Below, piece by piece: positions 1-8,490 of a stretch of DNA of 64,000 nucleotides. The position numbers and the translations under genes are program-made. The notes beneath the pieces were generated by a model, which was not told where the DNA came from, ran no database searches, and worked only from the letters and a program-made list of their open reading frames with translations. Source of the DNA: ZC4RG29 sp036563875 (lineage in GTDB: Bacteria; Bacteroidota; Bacteroidia; Cytophagales; Cyclobacteriaceae). The stretch is from the NCBI GenBank assembly GCA_036563875.1, contig DATCLO010000051.1, positions 1 to 64,000 of the forward strand, in the 5' to 3' direction. Every line of letters begins with the position of its first letter. Position 1 is the stretch's first letter.

Positions 1-2
1 TT

Positions 3-512
3 CACACCGCAATCGCGGGTGGCGCTGAAATATGTCTCATTCCCGAGATTCCCTATGATGTCCAAAAAATCATTCAGCGTATTGACCGCCGCTACACCAA
101 AGGCAAAGGCTTTGTGAACATTGTCGTCGCCGAGGGTGCACGCGCCATCGGATCATCCACGATAGGGACAGGAGAAAAAGGGTCGGAGCATAAACGGCTT
201 CACGGCATTTGCTATCAACTGTCGAGTGAACTCAAGGCTGCCGGATGCAAGGCTGAGATCCGGGAGACGATACTCGGACACGTCCAGCGTGGCGGAACGC
301 CCACGGCATACGATCGCGTACTCGCCAGTCTTTTTGGAATCAAGGCATTTGAGCTGGCACTGGAGGGAAAGTTTGGCCAGATGGTAACCTTTCGGAACAA
401 CCAGATTAGCTCGGTTCCCCTGGAAGAAGCGACAAAGGAGTACAATTATGTCGACAAAAATTCGTACCTGGTGCGGGCCGCACGGGGGTTGGGGATAAGT
501 TTCGGCGATTGA
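3..512 (+). CDS. pfkA: 6-phosphofructokinase, C-terminal part
   Basis: The gene enters from the left edge, and the reading frame runs open from base 3 to the TGA at 510-512. The encoded tail has typical ATP-dependent phosphofructokinase features: HTAIAGGAEICLIPE near the window start, the GHVQRGGTP segment that helps bind fructose 6-phosphate, and the following AYDRVLASLFG helix. The enzyme phosphorylates fructose 6-phosphate to the 1,6-bisphosphate in the cytoplasm, the committed step of glycolysis. The N-terminal half with the ATP-binding glycine loop is outside the window. pgk follows on the same strand after an 89-bp gap, so the two glycolytic genes may be co-transcribed. Confidence 0.95.
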   Translation, partial: HTAIAGGAEICLIPEIPYDVQKIIQRIDRRYTKGKGFVNIVVAEGARAIGSSTIGTGEKGSEHKRLHGICYQLSSELKAAGCKAEIRETILGHVQRGGTPTAYDRVLASLFGIKAFELALEGKFGQMVTFRNNQISSVPLEEATKEYNYVDKNSYLVRAARGLGISFGD

Positions 513-601
513 TTTCTGGCCCTCAAAGATCCGTATCCGACATGTCGCTCGATTTGTTATCTTGGCGGTCGCAAAAAAATCACCAACAGCAATACACCAA
601 A

Positions 602-1786
602 ATGAAAACAGTCGACGACATTAACTTCAGCGGTAAACGCGCTCTGATTCGCGTAGATTTCAATGTGCCTTTGGATAAAGAATTCAACGTTACTGATGAT
701 AACCGAATCCGGGCGACAATCCCCACCCTCAAGAAGATATTAAGCGATGGAGGCAGTTGTGTATTGATGTCGCATCTCGGCAGGCCTAAGTCCGGACCGG
801 AAGACAAATATTCATTGCGGCATACCGTCGCGACGACGGAAAAGCTACTCGGAACAAAGGTGACGTTTGCCGGCGACTGCATCGGTGATGAAGCCTTCAA
901 GTTGTCGTCGGCGCTGAAGCCCGGCGAAGTCCTTCTGCTGGAGAACCTGCGTTTCTACAAGGAGGAAGAAAAGGGCGATGAAGGATTTGCTGAAAAACTT
1001 TCGCGTCACGGAGACATTTATGTAAACGATGCGTTCGGAACTGCGCACCGTGCGCACGCCAGTACCACAATCGTAGCGAAGTTCCTTAATGAAAAATGTG
1101 CGGGCTACGTGATGGCAGCGGAGTTAAACAATGCAAAGCGTGTACTCGAAAGCGCGGAGCGGCCCTTCACCGCGATCATGGGTGGAGCGAAGATCTCAGA
1201 CAAGATTCTGATCATCGAGAAGCTTCTGGACAAGGTCGACAATCTGATCATTGGTGGCGGTATGTCATACACCTTCTTCAAGGCGATTGGCGGCAACGTC
1301 GGCAAGTCGATTGTTGAAGAAGATAAACTGGATCTCGCGAAGGAGCTTATTCAAAAGGCAAAGCAAAAGAATGTAGACCTCATGCTCCCTATCGATTCGG
1401 TGATCGCGGATAAGTTCGACAACGAGGCGCAGACGGAGGTAGCTCAAAACGGCAGCATTCGCGACGGATGGATGGGACTGGATATTGGTCCCCAGGCTGT
1501 GCAAGTATTTTCAGAGGTGATTGAAAAATCGAAGACGATTTTGTGGAACGGTCCGATGGGTGTCTTCGAAATGGAGAAATTCGCTACCGGGACGAAAAAG
1601 ATTGCAGAAGCCGTCGTCCGCGCTACCGAGAAAGGTGGCTTTTCTCTCATCGGTGGTGGCGACTCCGCGGCTGCTGTCAATCAACTCGGCTTCAGCGACA
1701 AGGTAAGTTACGTTTCAACCGGCGGCGGCGCGTTGCTTGAATATTTTGAAGGAAAGGAACTGCCGGGCGTGAAAGCGCTGGATTAG
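602..1786 (+). CDS. pgk: Phosphoglycerate kinase
   Basis: A 394-residue protein, full length for the family. It transfers phosphate from 1,3-bisphosphoglycerate to ADP in lower glycolysis. Visible signatures are the N-terminal RVDFNVPLD substrate-binding motif, SHLGRPKS, the hinge-region NGPMGVFE and the C-terminal nucleotide-binding GGGDSAAAV. The frame is open further upstream to 509, but the family N-terminus begins at MKTVDDINFSGKR, so the start is placed at 602. The stop codon lies within the left arm of an inverted repeat (1781-1833). The only visible partner is pfkA upstream. Confidence 0.97.
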   Translation: MKTVDDINFSGKRALIRVDFNVPLDKEFNVTDDNRIRATIPTLKKILSDGGSCVLMSHLGRPKSGPEDKYSLRHTVATTEKLLGTKVTFAGDCIGDEAFKLSSALKPGEVLLLENLRFYKEEEKGDEGFAEKLSRHGDIYVNDAFGTAHRAHASTTIVAKFLNEKCAGYVMAAELNNAKRVLESAERPFTAIMGGAKISDKILIIEKLLDKVDNLIIGGGMSYTFFKAIGGNVGKSIVEEDKLDLAKELIQKAKQKNVDLMLPIDSVIADKFDNEAQTEVAQNGSIRDGWMGLDIGPQAVQVFSEVIEKSKTILWNGPMGVFEMEKFATGTKKIAEAVVRATEKGGFSLIGGGDSAAAVNQLGFSDKVSYVSTGGGALLEYFEGKELPGVKALD

Positions 1787-1833
1787 CGAAATCAAATCTA
1801 AAATCACTGATCGCTAATCGCTAATCGCAAATC
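1781..1833. repeat. Inverted repeat with GATTAGC tandem units
   Basis: The left arm GATTAGCGA (1781-1789) contains the pgk stop codon. It is complementary to TCGCTAATC at 1811-1819 and again at 1818-1826. The right side is a short tandem array of a 7-bp unit, GCTAATC, GCTAATC, GCAAATC (1813-1833). It sits between the convergent ends of pgk and the small minus-strand gene. It could fold in both transcripts; a terminator or 3'-end stabiliser role is inferred. Confidence 0.7.
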
Positions 1834-1852
1834 AACTCCCCCATAAAAAGAA

Positions 1853-1871
1853 GGCCGCCCTCCTGGCGGCC
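1853..1871 (-). terminator. Intrinsic terminator for the small membrane protein gene
   Basis: A GC-rich stem GGCCGCC/GGCGGCC (1853-1859 with 1865-1871) has a 5-nt loop. Read on the minus strand it is followed by a T-rich tract (TTCTTTTT). It lies downstream of the minus-strand gene ending at 1941. Confidence 0.75.
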
Positions 1872-1940
1872 TAACCCCAAACCTAACCTACACTACTGTA
1901 GAGTCTTAAATATCTTGGCAGCTTATTAAAGCCTTCATTT

Positions 1941-2189
1941 CTAAAACGAATGATGCTGCGCCGGCGTATATCCTGTTGGAATTTTTCCGGTAGGTAATTT
2001 GCGGAACTGTCCGGCAACTTTTCCTTTCAGCTTCTTCGCTTTCGATTTCATTTTCAGTACACCGAGGTCGAGCAACTCGGCCTCGTCAATGTCGATCTTT
2101 GGAAACATGACGCGAGCCAAGCCAACAGCGAGCGCCATAAAAGCAACATAGGCAATGATTATCCCCAGAATAATGATTAAAGCGTTCAT
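1941..2189 (-). CDS. Small single-span membrane protein, unknown function
   Basis: An 82-residue protein when started at MNALIIILG (2189); an in-frame ATG 8 codons upstream is possible but gives a less hydrophobic start. Residues 3-28 form one strongly hydrophobic segment. A basic, lysine-rich stretch follows (around KMKSKAKKLKGK) and then a proline-containing tail, suggesting an N-terminal anchor with a positively charged cytoplasmic domain. I do not recognise a family. It stands alone on its strand, convergent with pgk, and has a clear terminator at 1853-1871, which supports its being a real gene. Confidence 0.6.
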   Translation of the reverse strand: MNALIIILGIIIAYVAFMALAVGLARVMFPKIDIDEAELLDLGVLKMKSKAKKLKGKVAGQFRKLPTGKIPTGYTPAQHHSF

Positions 2190-2448
2190 ATTTTTTCGGA
2201 TTCCGCTGAACAAAAAGGAAAAACTGTGCCAATCTCAAATGCTTTGAAAATGGGCCAATTTGCGGGGATTTAGCGGGGATTGATGCGGACAATATCCCCA
2301 TCGGAAAGGGATTTCCACACCTCATTCCACGATCTATCGGGGGCCAACTTTAAATGTATTCATAACACAATCAGGCACAACAAACGGTTTGTCATAAAGT
2401 GCAACTGCGCTGACTTCATGGTGAACTAGGAAAACACCGAATTAATTC

Positions 2449-2456
2449 TAAATTTG
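2449..2456 (+). promoter_or_regulatory. Candidate -7 element for the RRM protein gene
   Basis: TAAATTTG matches the Bacteroidota -7 consensus TAnnTTTG and lies 28 bp before the ATG at 2485. No TTG sits at the expected -33 distance, so this is a partial match only. Confidence 0.4.
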
Positions 2457-2484
2457 TTAGATATCAGTTTTCTCTCGTTTTGTT

Positions 2485-2736
2485 ATGAACATCTTTGTCG
2501 CTAAACTAAACTTCAAGACACAACAGGCGCAGCTTGAGAAAGCTTTTGCGCAGTATGGCCGCGTCACGTCGGTGAAAATCATCATGGATAAGGAGACGGG
2601 CCGATCGAAAGGATTCGGTTTCGTTGAGATGCCGAATGATGATGAAGCACGGAACGCAATCGATGGTCTCAATGAAAAGGAATTAGATGGCCGGGTGATC
2701 GTTGTGAAGCCGGCCAATCCAAAGCCCTCATATTGA
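2485..2736 (+). CDS. RRM-domain RNA-binding protein
   Basis: An 83-residue protein that is a single RNA recognition motif. RNP2 is visible as NIFVAKLNF at residues 2-10 and RNP1 as KGFGFVEM near residue 45. These aromatic residues in the beta-sheet contact single-stranded RNA. The protein resembles the short RNA-binding proteins of Cytophagales and cyanobacteria, often cold- or stress-induced; that role is inferred here. It has a 270-bp upstream spacer with a candidate -7 box and ends 5 bp from the convergent DUF6249-like gene. Confidence 0.92.
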   Translation: MNIFVAKLNFKTQQAQLEKAFAQYGRVTSVKIIMDKETGRSKGFGFVEMPNDDEARNAIDGLNEKELDGRVIVVKPANPKPSY

Positions 2737-2741
2737 TCGCA

Positions 2742-3092
2742 TCATAGCTCCCGCCCCTTTCTTTGCTTTTTCTCCTCAATGAGATAGGCTGCTCCCAGCC
2801 CAAGACCTCCGAAGATAAACAGCATTGAAAAGTAAGCCACCTCCTCCATGCGATAAGCATTGTCGAGGAAATAGCCGAGCAGAAGACCTATGCCTGCGCC
2901 GATCAGCAGCAGTGATGCTCTCAGCGGACCTGTGTCGTCGCGTCTCGGCTTGCTGAAAAGGGAAGGGTCTACCCCCTTGTCAATCATTATTCTGCGTTCA
3001 TCGTAGGAGTATTTCCGCAGGTAGATGATGGTGATGACGGCCCCAATAATAGCAACTATGGGTATGAATACTGCAATAATTTCTACGCCCAT
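2742..3092 (-). CDS. DUF6249-like membrane protein
   Basis: A 116-residue protein with three hydrophobic spans, near residues 3-26, 58-78 and 84-106. Between the first two is a charged loop containing YDERRIMIDKGVDPSLF, which resembles the segment of the DUF6249 family. It lies divergently 160 bp from an ECF sigma/anti-sigma pair, an arrangement familiar in Bacteroidota, so it may belong to the envelope response controlled by that sigma factor. The biochemical function is unknown. Confidence 0.7.
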   Translation of the reverse strand: MGVEIIAVFIPIVAIIGAVITIIYLRKYSYDERRIMIDKGVDPSLFSKPRRDDTGPLRASLLLIGAGIGLLLGYFLDNAYRMEEVAYFSMLFIFGGLGLGAAYLIEEKKQRKGREL

Positions 3093-3175
3093 GGCATTGT
3101 TGTTTTAGTTTCTGCCACTTTGACGCCGGTGGCAGCGCCCCAGGTTACACGACCCGCAAAAAAATGATTGACCAA

Positions 3176-3183
3176 TAAATTTG
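3176..3183 (+). promoter_or_regulatory. Candidate -7 element for the ECF sigma gene
   Basis: TAAATTTG matches TAnnTTTG in the divergent spacer, 69 bp before the sigma factor ATG. No TTG at the usual distance was found, so confidence is low. Confidence 0.35.
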
Positions 3184-3252
3184 CGGTATAGATCGCAAAT
3201 CCGGGACCGGGGTGTAACTTGATAAGGTAGACTGGCGTCCAAGCGCAGGAAC

Positions 3253-3813
3253 ATGTCCCGGGAGATAGACGATCTGCAGCTCATCGACAGGGTGCTGGCG
3301 GGTGAGCAGAACGTGTACGCGCAACTCGTGGAGCGCTACAAGGGCTATGCGTTTGCCATCGCCCTTAAGGTGCTGGGCGTACGGCCCGAAGCAGAGGAGG
3401 CGGCGCAGGATGCTTTCGTGAAGGCATACCATAACCTGGCAAAATTCAACCGGGAGGCGAAATTTTCGACGTGGCTGTACCGGATTGTGTTCAACACCGC
3501 GATTAGCCTCCGCCGAACGCGGAAAGTTACGTTTCAGGACATCCCTGAAACTGTGGCCGCCCATGGACACGACACAGAGAAGACTTTGGAAAAAAGCGAT
3601 AAGGAACGCTTCATCCAAATGGCAATGGCCCGGTTGAACGAGGCCGATCGGGTAGCCCTAACGCTCTTCTACCTCCGGGAACTGTCCCTGGAAGAGATCG
3701 GCGTCATCACCGGAATGCCGGCCAACACCGTTAAGGTGCGCATCCACCGCGCGCGATTGCGACTGGCCGAGGAAATGAAGACTATATTGAAACACGAAGC
3801 GTTATTGCTTTGA
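3253..3813 (+). CDS. ECF RNA polymerase sigma factor
   Basis: A 186-residue protein with sigma-70 region 2 (around DAFVKAYHNLAKF and STWLYRIVFN, residues 50-95) and region 4 (a helix-turn-helix around EEIGVITGMPANTVKVRIHR, residues 145-175). Region 3 is missing, as expected for extracytoplasmic-function sigma factors. It would direct core RNA polymerase to a specific promoter set. The gene 10 bp downstream encodes a membrane protein with the layout of its anti-sigma factor, so it is probably held inactive at the membrane until an envelope signal arrives. Confidence 0.93.
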   Translation: MSREIDDLQLIDRVLAGEQNVYAQLVERYKGYAFAIALKVLGVRPEAEEAAQDAFVKAYHNLAKFNREAKFSTWLYRIVFNTAISLRRTRKVTFQDIPETVAAHGHDTEKTLEKSDKERFIQMAMARLNEADRVALTLFYLRELSLEEIGVITGMPANTVKVRIHRARLRLAEEMKTILKHEALLL

Positions 3814-3823
3814 GTCTGCACCC

Positions 3824-4339
3824 ATGAGCAAAGAACAAGACGATATCAAACTCCTGGAATACCTCGACGGCCAGCTTAACGCCGAAGACACCGCGGACCT
3901 CCACCGCCGGCTGGAAAGTGACCCGGCGCTTAAGACCCGCCTGCGCGAACTTCAGGCCCTGAACGCCATGTTTTCGGGATCTGCCATCGAACAGCCCTCG
4001 GCAAATTTCACGCCGTCTGTCATGTCACGCGTGAATCAGTATCCCCGCGGCGCTGCCTCACCCATTCGCAGGGGAATTATGCTAATTGTTGGTCTGCTGG
4101 TTACCGTTTGCCTCGCATCGTGGCTGGTGTCTATCGGAATTTTTGACAATTCCAGCGTGGATGTGAATTCTGTCATTTTCAGTGACGATGGTATCCGAAT
4201 GTCCCTCCCATCCGTTACGTTCGACGGCAAAATACTCGTCAACGTGATCATCATTCTAAATCTCATCGTCGCATTCTTCCTGCTCGATCGCACGGTGCTG
4301 AAACCGTGGTTCCAGCGCCGTTCACGCCTCAATTACTGA
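3824..4339 (+). CDS. Putative membrane anti-sigma factor
   Basis: A 171-residue protein. The N-terminal part (DIKLLEYLDGQLNAED, then LESDPALKTRLRELQAL) looks like the helical anti-sigma domain that clamps ECF sigma factors, although the HxxxCxxC zinc motif is absent. Two hydrophobic segments follow, near residues 84-107 and 137-156, with a short extracytoplasmic loop between them. It starts 10 bp after the sigma gene, so the two should be co-translated. The role is inferred from layout and position. Confidence 0.78.
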   Translation: MSKEQDDIKLLEYLDGQLNAEDTADLHRRLESDPALKTRLRELQALNAMFSGSAIEQPSANFTPSVMSRVNQYPRGAASPIRRGIMLIVGLLVTVCLASWLVSIGIFDNSSVDVNSVIFSDDGIRMSLPSVTFDGKILVNVIIILNLIVAFFLLDRTVLKPWFQRRSRLNY

Positions 4340-4379
4340 CGACAGGGAACCTTTGGTAGCCCATATTCCTTGCCGATAT

Positions 4380-4396
4380 TGTAACTTCATGTTACA
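4380..4396. promoter_or_regulatory. Palindrome upstream of the hybrid kinase gene
   Basis: TGTAAC (4380-4385) and GTTACA (4391-4396) form a perfect 6-bp inverted repeat with a 5-bp spacer, ending 27 bp before the kinase ATG. The size suits a dimeric regulator's operator. No binding protein can be named. Confidence 0.35.
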
Positions 4397-4423
4397 GAAC
4401 AAGCCCGGCAACTTAAATAGGGT

Positions 4424-6916
4424 ATGTTAAAAGGAGTAAAAGGCAAAGTCATAGCGGCTTTTGTGCTGGCCAGTGTGGCGATCATCGCAGCTCTCGCCAT
4501 CACCAAATACAGTTTCGAGGGACTCCTCGGCACTGTAAACAGCCTTGCTCAGCCCAACGAAAAGTTGCGCGCTCTGAACAATCTTTATCAAAAGGTTATT
4601 CAGCTCGACCAACTTCAACGCGCCGACGCGATCCGTCGTCCATACAAATCGGCTGAGGCGCTGCTCCACGAGTCTGAACCTATCATACTAACACTCGACA
4701 CACTTCGCCGCATGCGCTGGAGCAGTCCCGAGCAATTGGTCCGTCTCGACGAAATGGAAAAACTCGTGCGCGAAAGGGAACGACTGCTGTTCTCCTACTT
4801 CACGCTCAAATCGGAATTCGTCCTCAACGCAAAGTTCTCCCGTCAGCTCGACTCCCTCGCTGCGATCATTACGTGGAGTCAGGCAAACCGCGACACCAGT
4901 GTGACCACCACGGAACGCCGTACGGTTACGACCACATACCCAACCTCGCAGGAGGTGGCAGACAACAGGTCCTGGCTTGAAAAACTCTTTGGAAGCAAAA
5001 AGCAACCTGCAACGGATCCCGAGACGCGCTTCGAAGTTCAGGAAGAGTTCAAAGTCAGGATAGACACCATCTACATGGCACAACAAGACAGCGCCATCGC
5101 GGAAGTGGGGCGCATCATGAAAGCCATCGAGGACGATCACCGCATTCAAAGTCAGCAGGTAGCGAGAAGGGAACTTGACCTCGTGAATGCCAACACGCGG
5201 CTGATCAACGAACTTGTGTCGCACATCCGCGAAGTCGAAAGCGAGGAACGCGCCATCGAAAAGGAAAACAGCGACATGGCGCTGGATCTCACCACAAAAA
5301 GCATAACGCGTATTGGGATAATCCTCATAATCTCATTCCTCGGATCGGCATTGCTCGTATTCCTTATCCTCACAGACATTTCGAAGGCCAACGTTCTGCG
5401 CAAACAACTTGTCGAAGCCAAGGAAAGAGCCGAGGAGCTCAGTCATGTGAAGCAGCGTTTCCTGGCAAACATGAGTCACGAGATTAGAACACCTCTTCAA
5501 TCGATTCTCGGATTCTCCGAACAACTCCGACAACAACGCACCGCGGATCCCGAAGCCGTCGAAGCCATACACAGCAGTTCGGAACACCTGCTGCACATCG
5601 TTAACGAAGTGCTCGATTTCAGCAAGATCGAATCGGGTAAGCTTACCATTGAACGCGAACCCTTTGACCTGAACGCTGTACTTAAGGAGGTAGAAGCCGC
5701 CATTCGTGTGCAGGCTGCAAAAAAGGGACTGGAGTTTGTCCTCACGTACGACCCATCGTGGAACACTCCCCTAATTGGCGATTCATTCCGCCTGCGTCAG
5801 ATTCTTTACAATCTTCTTGGCAACGCAGTGAAGTTTACCCTGAAAGGACGCGTAGGCCTGCAGGTAGACATCGAAGAACAGGATTACGGCGCACATTGTA
5901 CTTTCAGCGTTTCGGATACCGGCTTGGGAATGACGGAAGAAGAAATCAGCAATGTGTTCAACCAGTTCGAACAGGCGCATGCAACCATCGATCGTCAGTT
6001 TGGAGGAACGGGTCTCGGACTTACTATTGTCAAGAAACTGGTGGAAGCGCAGAACGGTCACCTCACCGTTGAAAGTACTCCGGGCGAGGGTTCTCTCTTC
6101 ATCGTCAGGCTTCATTTCGACAAGGCAGCACCTGATGCTATAAGCACACAGAAGGATCACGGCGTGGACACCGAGGTGCGCCCCGTTGGAAAGGTGTTGG
6201 TTGTTGACGACGACCCGATGATTCTCCGCCTATGCCGAATCATCCTCGAAAAGCACGGAATCCCGCACGAAGCTTATGGTGATCCACTTCAGGTTCTCGA
6301 CACACCACTCGATCCGGACATCAATTTCGTCCTGCTTGATATTCGCCTTCCAGGCATCAGCGGCGTGGACCTCTGCCGCGAGCTCAGACGCAAAACGGGA
6401 GGCGACACAAAAATCGTTGCACTTACGGCGCACGTTTTGCCGCAGGAAAAGCATCAACTTATTGAAAACGGATTCGACCATGTGCTGACAAAACCCTTCC
6501 GCGAAAAAGATTTGCTTCAGCAACTCGGCATCAAGGCTGATGAGACACCAGCACCGCAATCCGATTCGGGTAAACCCGACCTCCACATCCTCCGCCAGAT
6601 GACGATGGGAGATGCAGAACTGTATCAGGCGGTATTGCAGCAGTTCCTTCAGGAAACACAGGAAGATTCAGACAAGCTGGAAGAAGAGATGAAGCACCTC
6701 GACTACACGCACATTCGCGAACGCATTCACAAGATGGCGGGTCGAATCGGGCAGGTAGGTGTCGAGCGACTTTCAGCGACGCTGAGGCAGATTGAAGACG
6801 ACATCGTTGAGGGAAAGAGCATTGAGCAACTCACCGACAGGATTTACGCCGCGAATAGTGAAGTGAAGGTATTGCTCCAGCAAGTGCGCGCGGAAGAGCT
6901 GGTCAAGCCTACGTGA
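4424..6916 (+). CDS. Hybrid sensor histidine kinase with receiver and HPt domains
   Basis: An 830-residue inner-membrane kinase. A transmembrane span at about residues 7-27 and another at 297-318 enclose a large periplasmic, coiled-coil-like sensor region. The HisKA domain follows with phospho-acceptor His352 (NMSHEIRTPL), then the HATPase domain with GGTGLGL near 527, a receiver domain with Asp639 (LLDIRLPG), and a C-terminal HPt domain with His769 (RIHKMAG). All elements of an internal His-Asp-His phosphorelay are therefore present. The output regulator is likely the NtrC-type protein encoded tail-to-tail downstream, whose gene overlaps this one by 8 bp. The signal is unknown. Confidence 0.93.
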   Translation: MLKGVKGKVIAAFVLASVAIIAALAITKYSFEGLLGTVNSLAQPNEKLRALNNLYQKVIQLDQLQRADAIRRPYKSAEALLHESEPIILTLDTLRRMRWSSPEQLVRLDEMEKLVRERERLLFSYFTLKSEFVLNAKFSRQLDSLAAIITWSQANRDTSVTTTERRTVTTTYPTSQEVADNRSWLEKLFGSKKQPATDPETRFEVQEEFKVRIDTIYMAQQDSAIAEVGRIMKAIEDDHRIQSQQVARRELDLVNANTRLINELVSHIREVESEERAIEKENSDMALDLTTKSITRIGIILIISFLGSALLVFLILTDISKANVLRKQLVEAKERAEELSHVKQRFLANMSHEIRTPLQSILGFSEQLRQQRTADPEAVEAIHSSSEHLLHIVNEVLDFSKIESGKLTIEREPFDLNAVLKEVEAAIRVQAAKKGLEFVLTYDPSWNTPLIGDSFRLRQILYNLLGNAVKFTLKGRVGLQVDIEEQDYGAHCTFSVSDTGLGMTEEEISNVFNQFEQAHATIDRQFGGTGLGLTIVKKLVEAQNGHLTVESTPGEGSLFIVRLHFDKAAPDAISTQKDHGVDTEVRPVGKVLVVDDDPMILRLCRIILEKHGIPHEAYGDPLQVLDTPLDPDINFVLLDIRLPGISGVDLCRELRRKTGGDTKIVALTAHVLPQEKHQLIENGFDHVLTKPFREKDLLQQLGIKADETPAPQSDSGKPDLHILRQMTMGDAELYQAVLQQFLQETQEDSDKLEEEMKHLDYTHIRERIHKMAGRIGQVGVERLSATLRQIEDDIVEGKSIEQLTDRIYAANSEVKVLLQQVRAEELVKPT

Positions 6917-8267
6917 TCCCGTACTTTTCCATCTTCAGGTACAACGTCTTCCTGTCGATGTTGAGGATGCGCGCTGCGCGCGATTTGTTGTACCGGACCT
7001 CCTGTAACGTCTTGACGATGAGTTCGCGCTCCTGGGATTCCTGCAGGGCTTTTAAGTCGTAAATAGGCGACGAAGTTTTTGCGGGTTGTTCAGCAGGACT
7101 GTTGACGGTTTCAATCATTTCCCGCGGCAGCGAGTCAAGCGTGATGACGGGCCCATCTGTAAGCAACACAGCCCGCTTGATTACATTCTTCATCTCACGC
7201 AGGTTGCCGGGCCAGTCGTACGTCTTGAACAGATCTATTACAGCATCGTCGAAGCGTTCCGTCGCGCGCGACAACTCGGCGTTGGCTTTCTTACGGAAGA
7301 ATTCGGCAAACTCCATTAAATCCTCTCCGCGGCTGCGCAGCGGAGGAACAGTCAGTTTGAATTCGTTGAGACGATGGTATAAGTCTTCTCGAAATTCACC
7401 TTGACGAACACTTGCGGCGAGGTCGTCGTTGGTCGCCGTGAGGATGCGAACATCAATTTTGATTTCCTTATTCGATCCCACAGGTTGGATCACTCGTTCC
7501 TGGATCGCGCGGAGCAATTTTACCTGCACTTCGTAGGAAAGATTTCCCACTTCATCAAGGAAGATTGTACCCCCATTGGCCACGACAAATTGTCCCATCT
7601 TGTCGCTGATGGCGCCGGTGAAAGCACCCTTTACGTGTCCGAACAATTCACTAGCGGCAAGCTCCTTTGAAATTGCACCGCAGTCGACCGCAACGAATGG
7701 CTTTTTGGCGCGCTTGCTCAGGCGGTGAATTGTGTTGGCGACGTATTCTTTCCCGGTTCCACTCTCACCTTCGATAATGACCGACATATCGGTGGGTGCA
7801 ACCAGGCGAATGTATTCATTTAGTTTTTGAGAGACTGGGCTCTTACCCTGTACGAATTCCGGTTGCGGTTCCTCGCGTTGCGATACGGACTGACCGTTGA
7901 CTTCACGGCCCTTTTCGAGGGCGTTTTTCATCACCAGGAGAAGCTCGTCCGGGTTAACAGGTTTGGTGATGTATTCAAAAGCCCCTGATTTAATGGCCTT
8001 TACGGCGGTACGGATGTCGGAAAAACTCGTCATGATGATGACGGGCACGGCGGGCGCATGCTTCTTGAATGCCGGAAGCATTTCCAGCCCGTTGACATCC
8101 GGAAGGCGATAGTCAAGTAGGACCAGATCAAAGTGGTCAGCGTGAAATTTTCGCAGACCGCTCTTTCCGTCCTGAGCCGTCTCCACAGCAAACCTGTTCT
8201 TCCCCAGGAAGCCCTCCAGAATTCTGGAAAATGTCTTATCGTCCTCGATCAGAAGGATTTTTGGCAT
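6909..8267 (-). CDS. Sigma-54-dependent response regulator (NtrC type)
   Basis: A 452-residue protein with a receiver domain (phospho-acceptor Asp52 in LLDYRLPD, conserved Lys at TKP near 102), an AAA+ ATPase (Walker A GESGTGKE at 167-174, sigma-54 contact loop GAFTGA at 214-219) and a C-terminal Fis-type helix-turn-helix (about 415-452, RAARILNIDRKTLYLKM). It should bind upstream enhancers and remodel sigma-54 holoenzyme when phosphorylated. Convergence with the hybrid kinase, with an 8-bp overlap of the coding ends, suggests a cognate pair. It lies downstream of a tandem hairpin array. Confidence 0.94.
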   Translation of the reverse strand: MPKILLIEDDKTFSRILEGFLGKNRFAVETAQDGKSGLRKFHADHFDLVLLDYRLPDVNGLEMLPAFKKHAPAVPVIIMTSFSDIRTAVKAIKSGAFEYITKPVNPDELLLVMKNALEKGREVNGQSVSQREEPQPEFVQGKSPVSQKLNEYIRLVAPTDMSVIIEGESGTGKEYVANTIHRLSKRAKKPFVAVDCGAISKELAASELFGHVKGAFTGAISDKMGQFVVANGGTIFLDEVGNLSYEVQVKLLRAIQERVIQPVGSNKEIKIDVRILTATNDDLAASVRQGEFREDLYHRLNEFKLTVPPLRSRGEDLMEFAEFFRKKANAELSRATERFDDAVIDLFKTYDWPGNLREMKNVIKRAVLLTDGPVITLDSLPREMIETVNSPAEQPAKTSSPIYDLKALQESQERELIVKTLQEVRYNKSRAARILNIDRKTLYLKMEKYGIT

Positions 8268-8313
8268 AACGAAGTCGGGACCCGTAGCAATTGGGACCCT
8301 GAAAAATAAAAAA

Positions 8314-8454
8314 GAAAGTCGGAATATCCTTTCCCGACTTCTTTCCAGTTACAAAAAAGAGGTCGGGTCACATTCCTGAAATAAAAAATGAAGTCGGGAG
8401 AGTTCCCCGGCTGCCTACCGCAAAAAAAAGAAAGTCGGGTTAAACCCGACTTTC
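8314..8454 (-). terminator. Array of tandem terminator-like hairpins
   Basis: Four related blocks each have an A-tract followed by a GTCGG core, starting at 8308, 8353, 8383 and 8422. The last is a perfect 10-bp stem, GAAAGTCGGG/CCCGACTTTC (8430-8439 with 8445-8454). The first has a 7-bp stem AAGTCGG/CCGACTT, the third a 6-bp stem with a G-T pair, and the second lacks a clear partner arm. On the minus strand each stem is followed by a T-run, the form of an intrinsic terminator. The array separates the small exported protein gene from the NtrC-type regulator gene. Confidence 0.7.
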
Positions 8455-8490
8455 TCCTTACAGGTAATTAAAGACCGAATTATATCCCAA

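Noticed and set aside
2260..2290. Direct repeat GCGGGGATT upstream of the RRM gene
   Set aside because: Only two short copies, with no palindrome or phasing that would indicate an operator; could be chance.
4688..5224. Open frame antisense to the hybrid kinase sensor region
   Set aside because: It lies wholly within a well-supported kinase gene, with no start context or domain.
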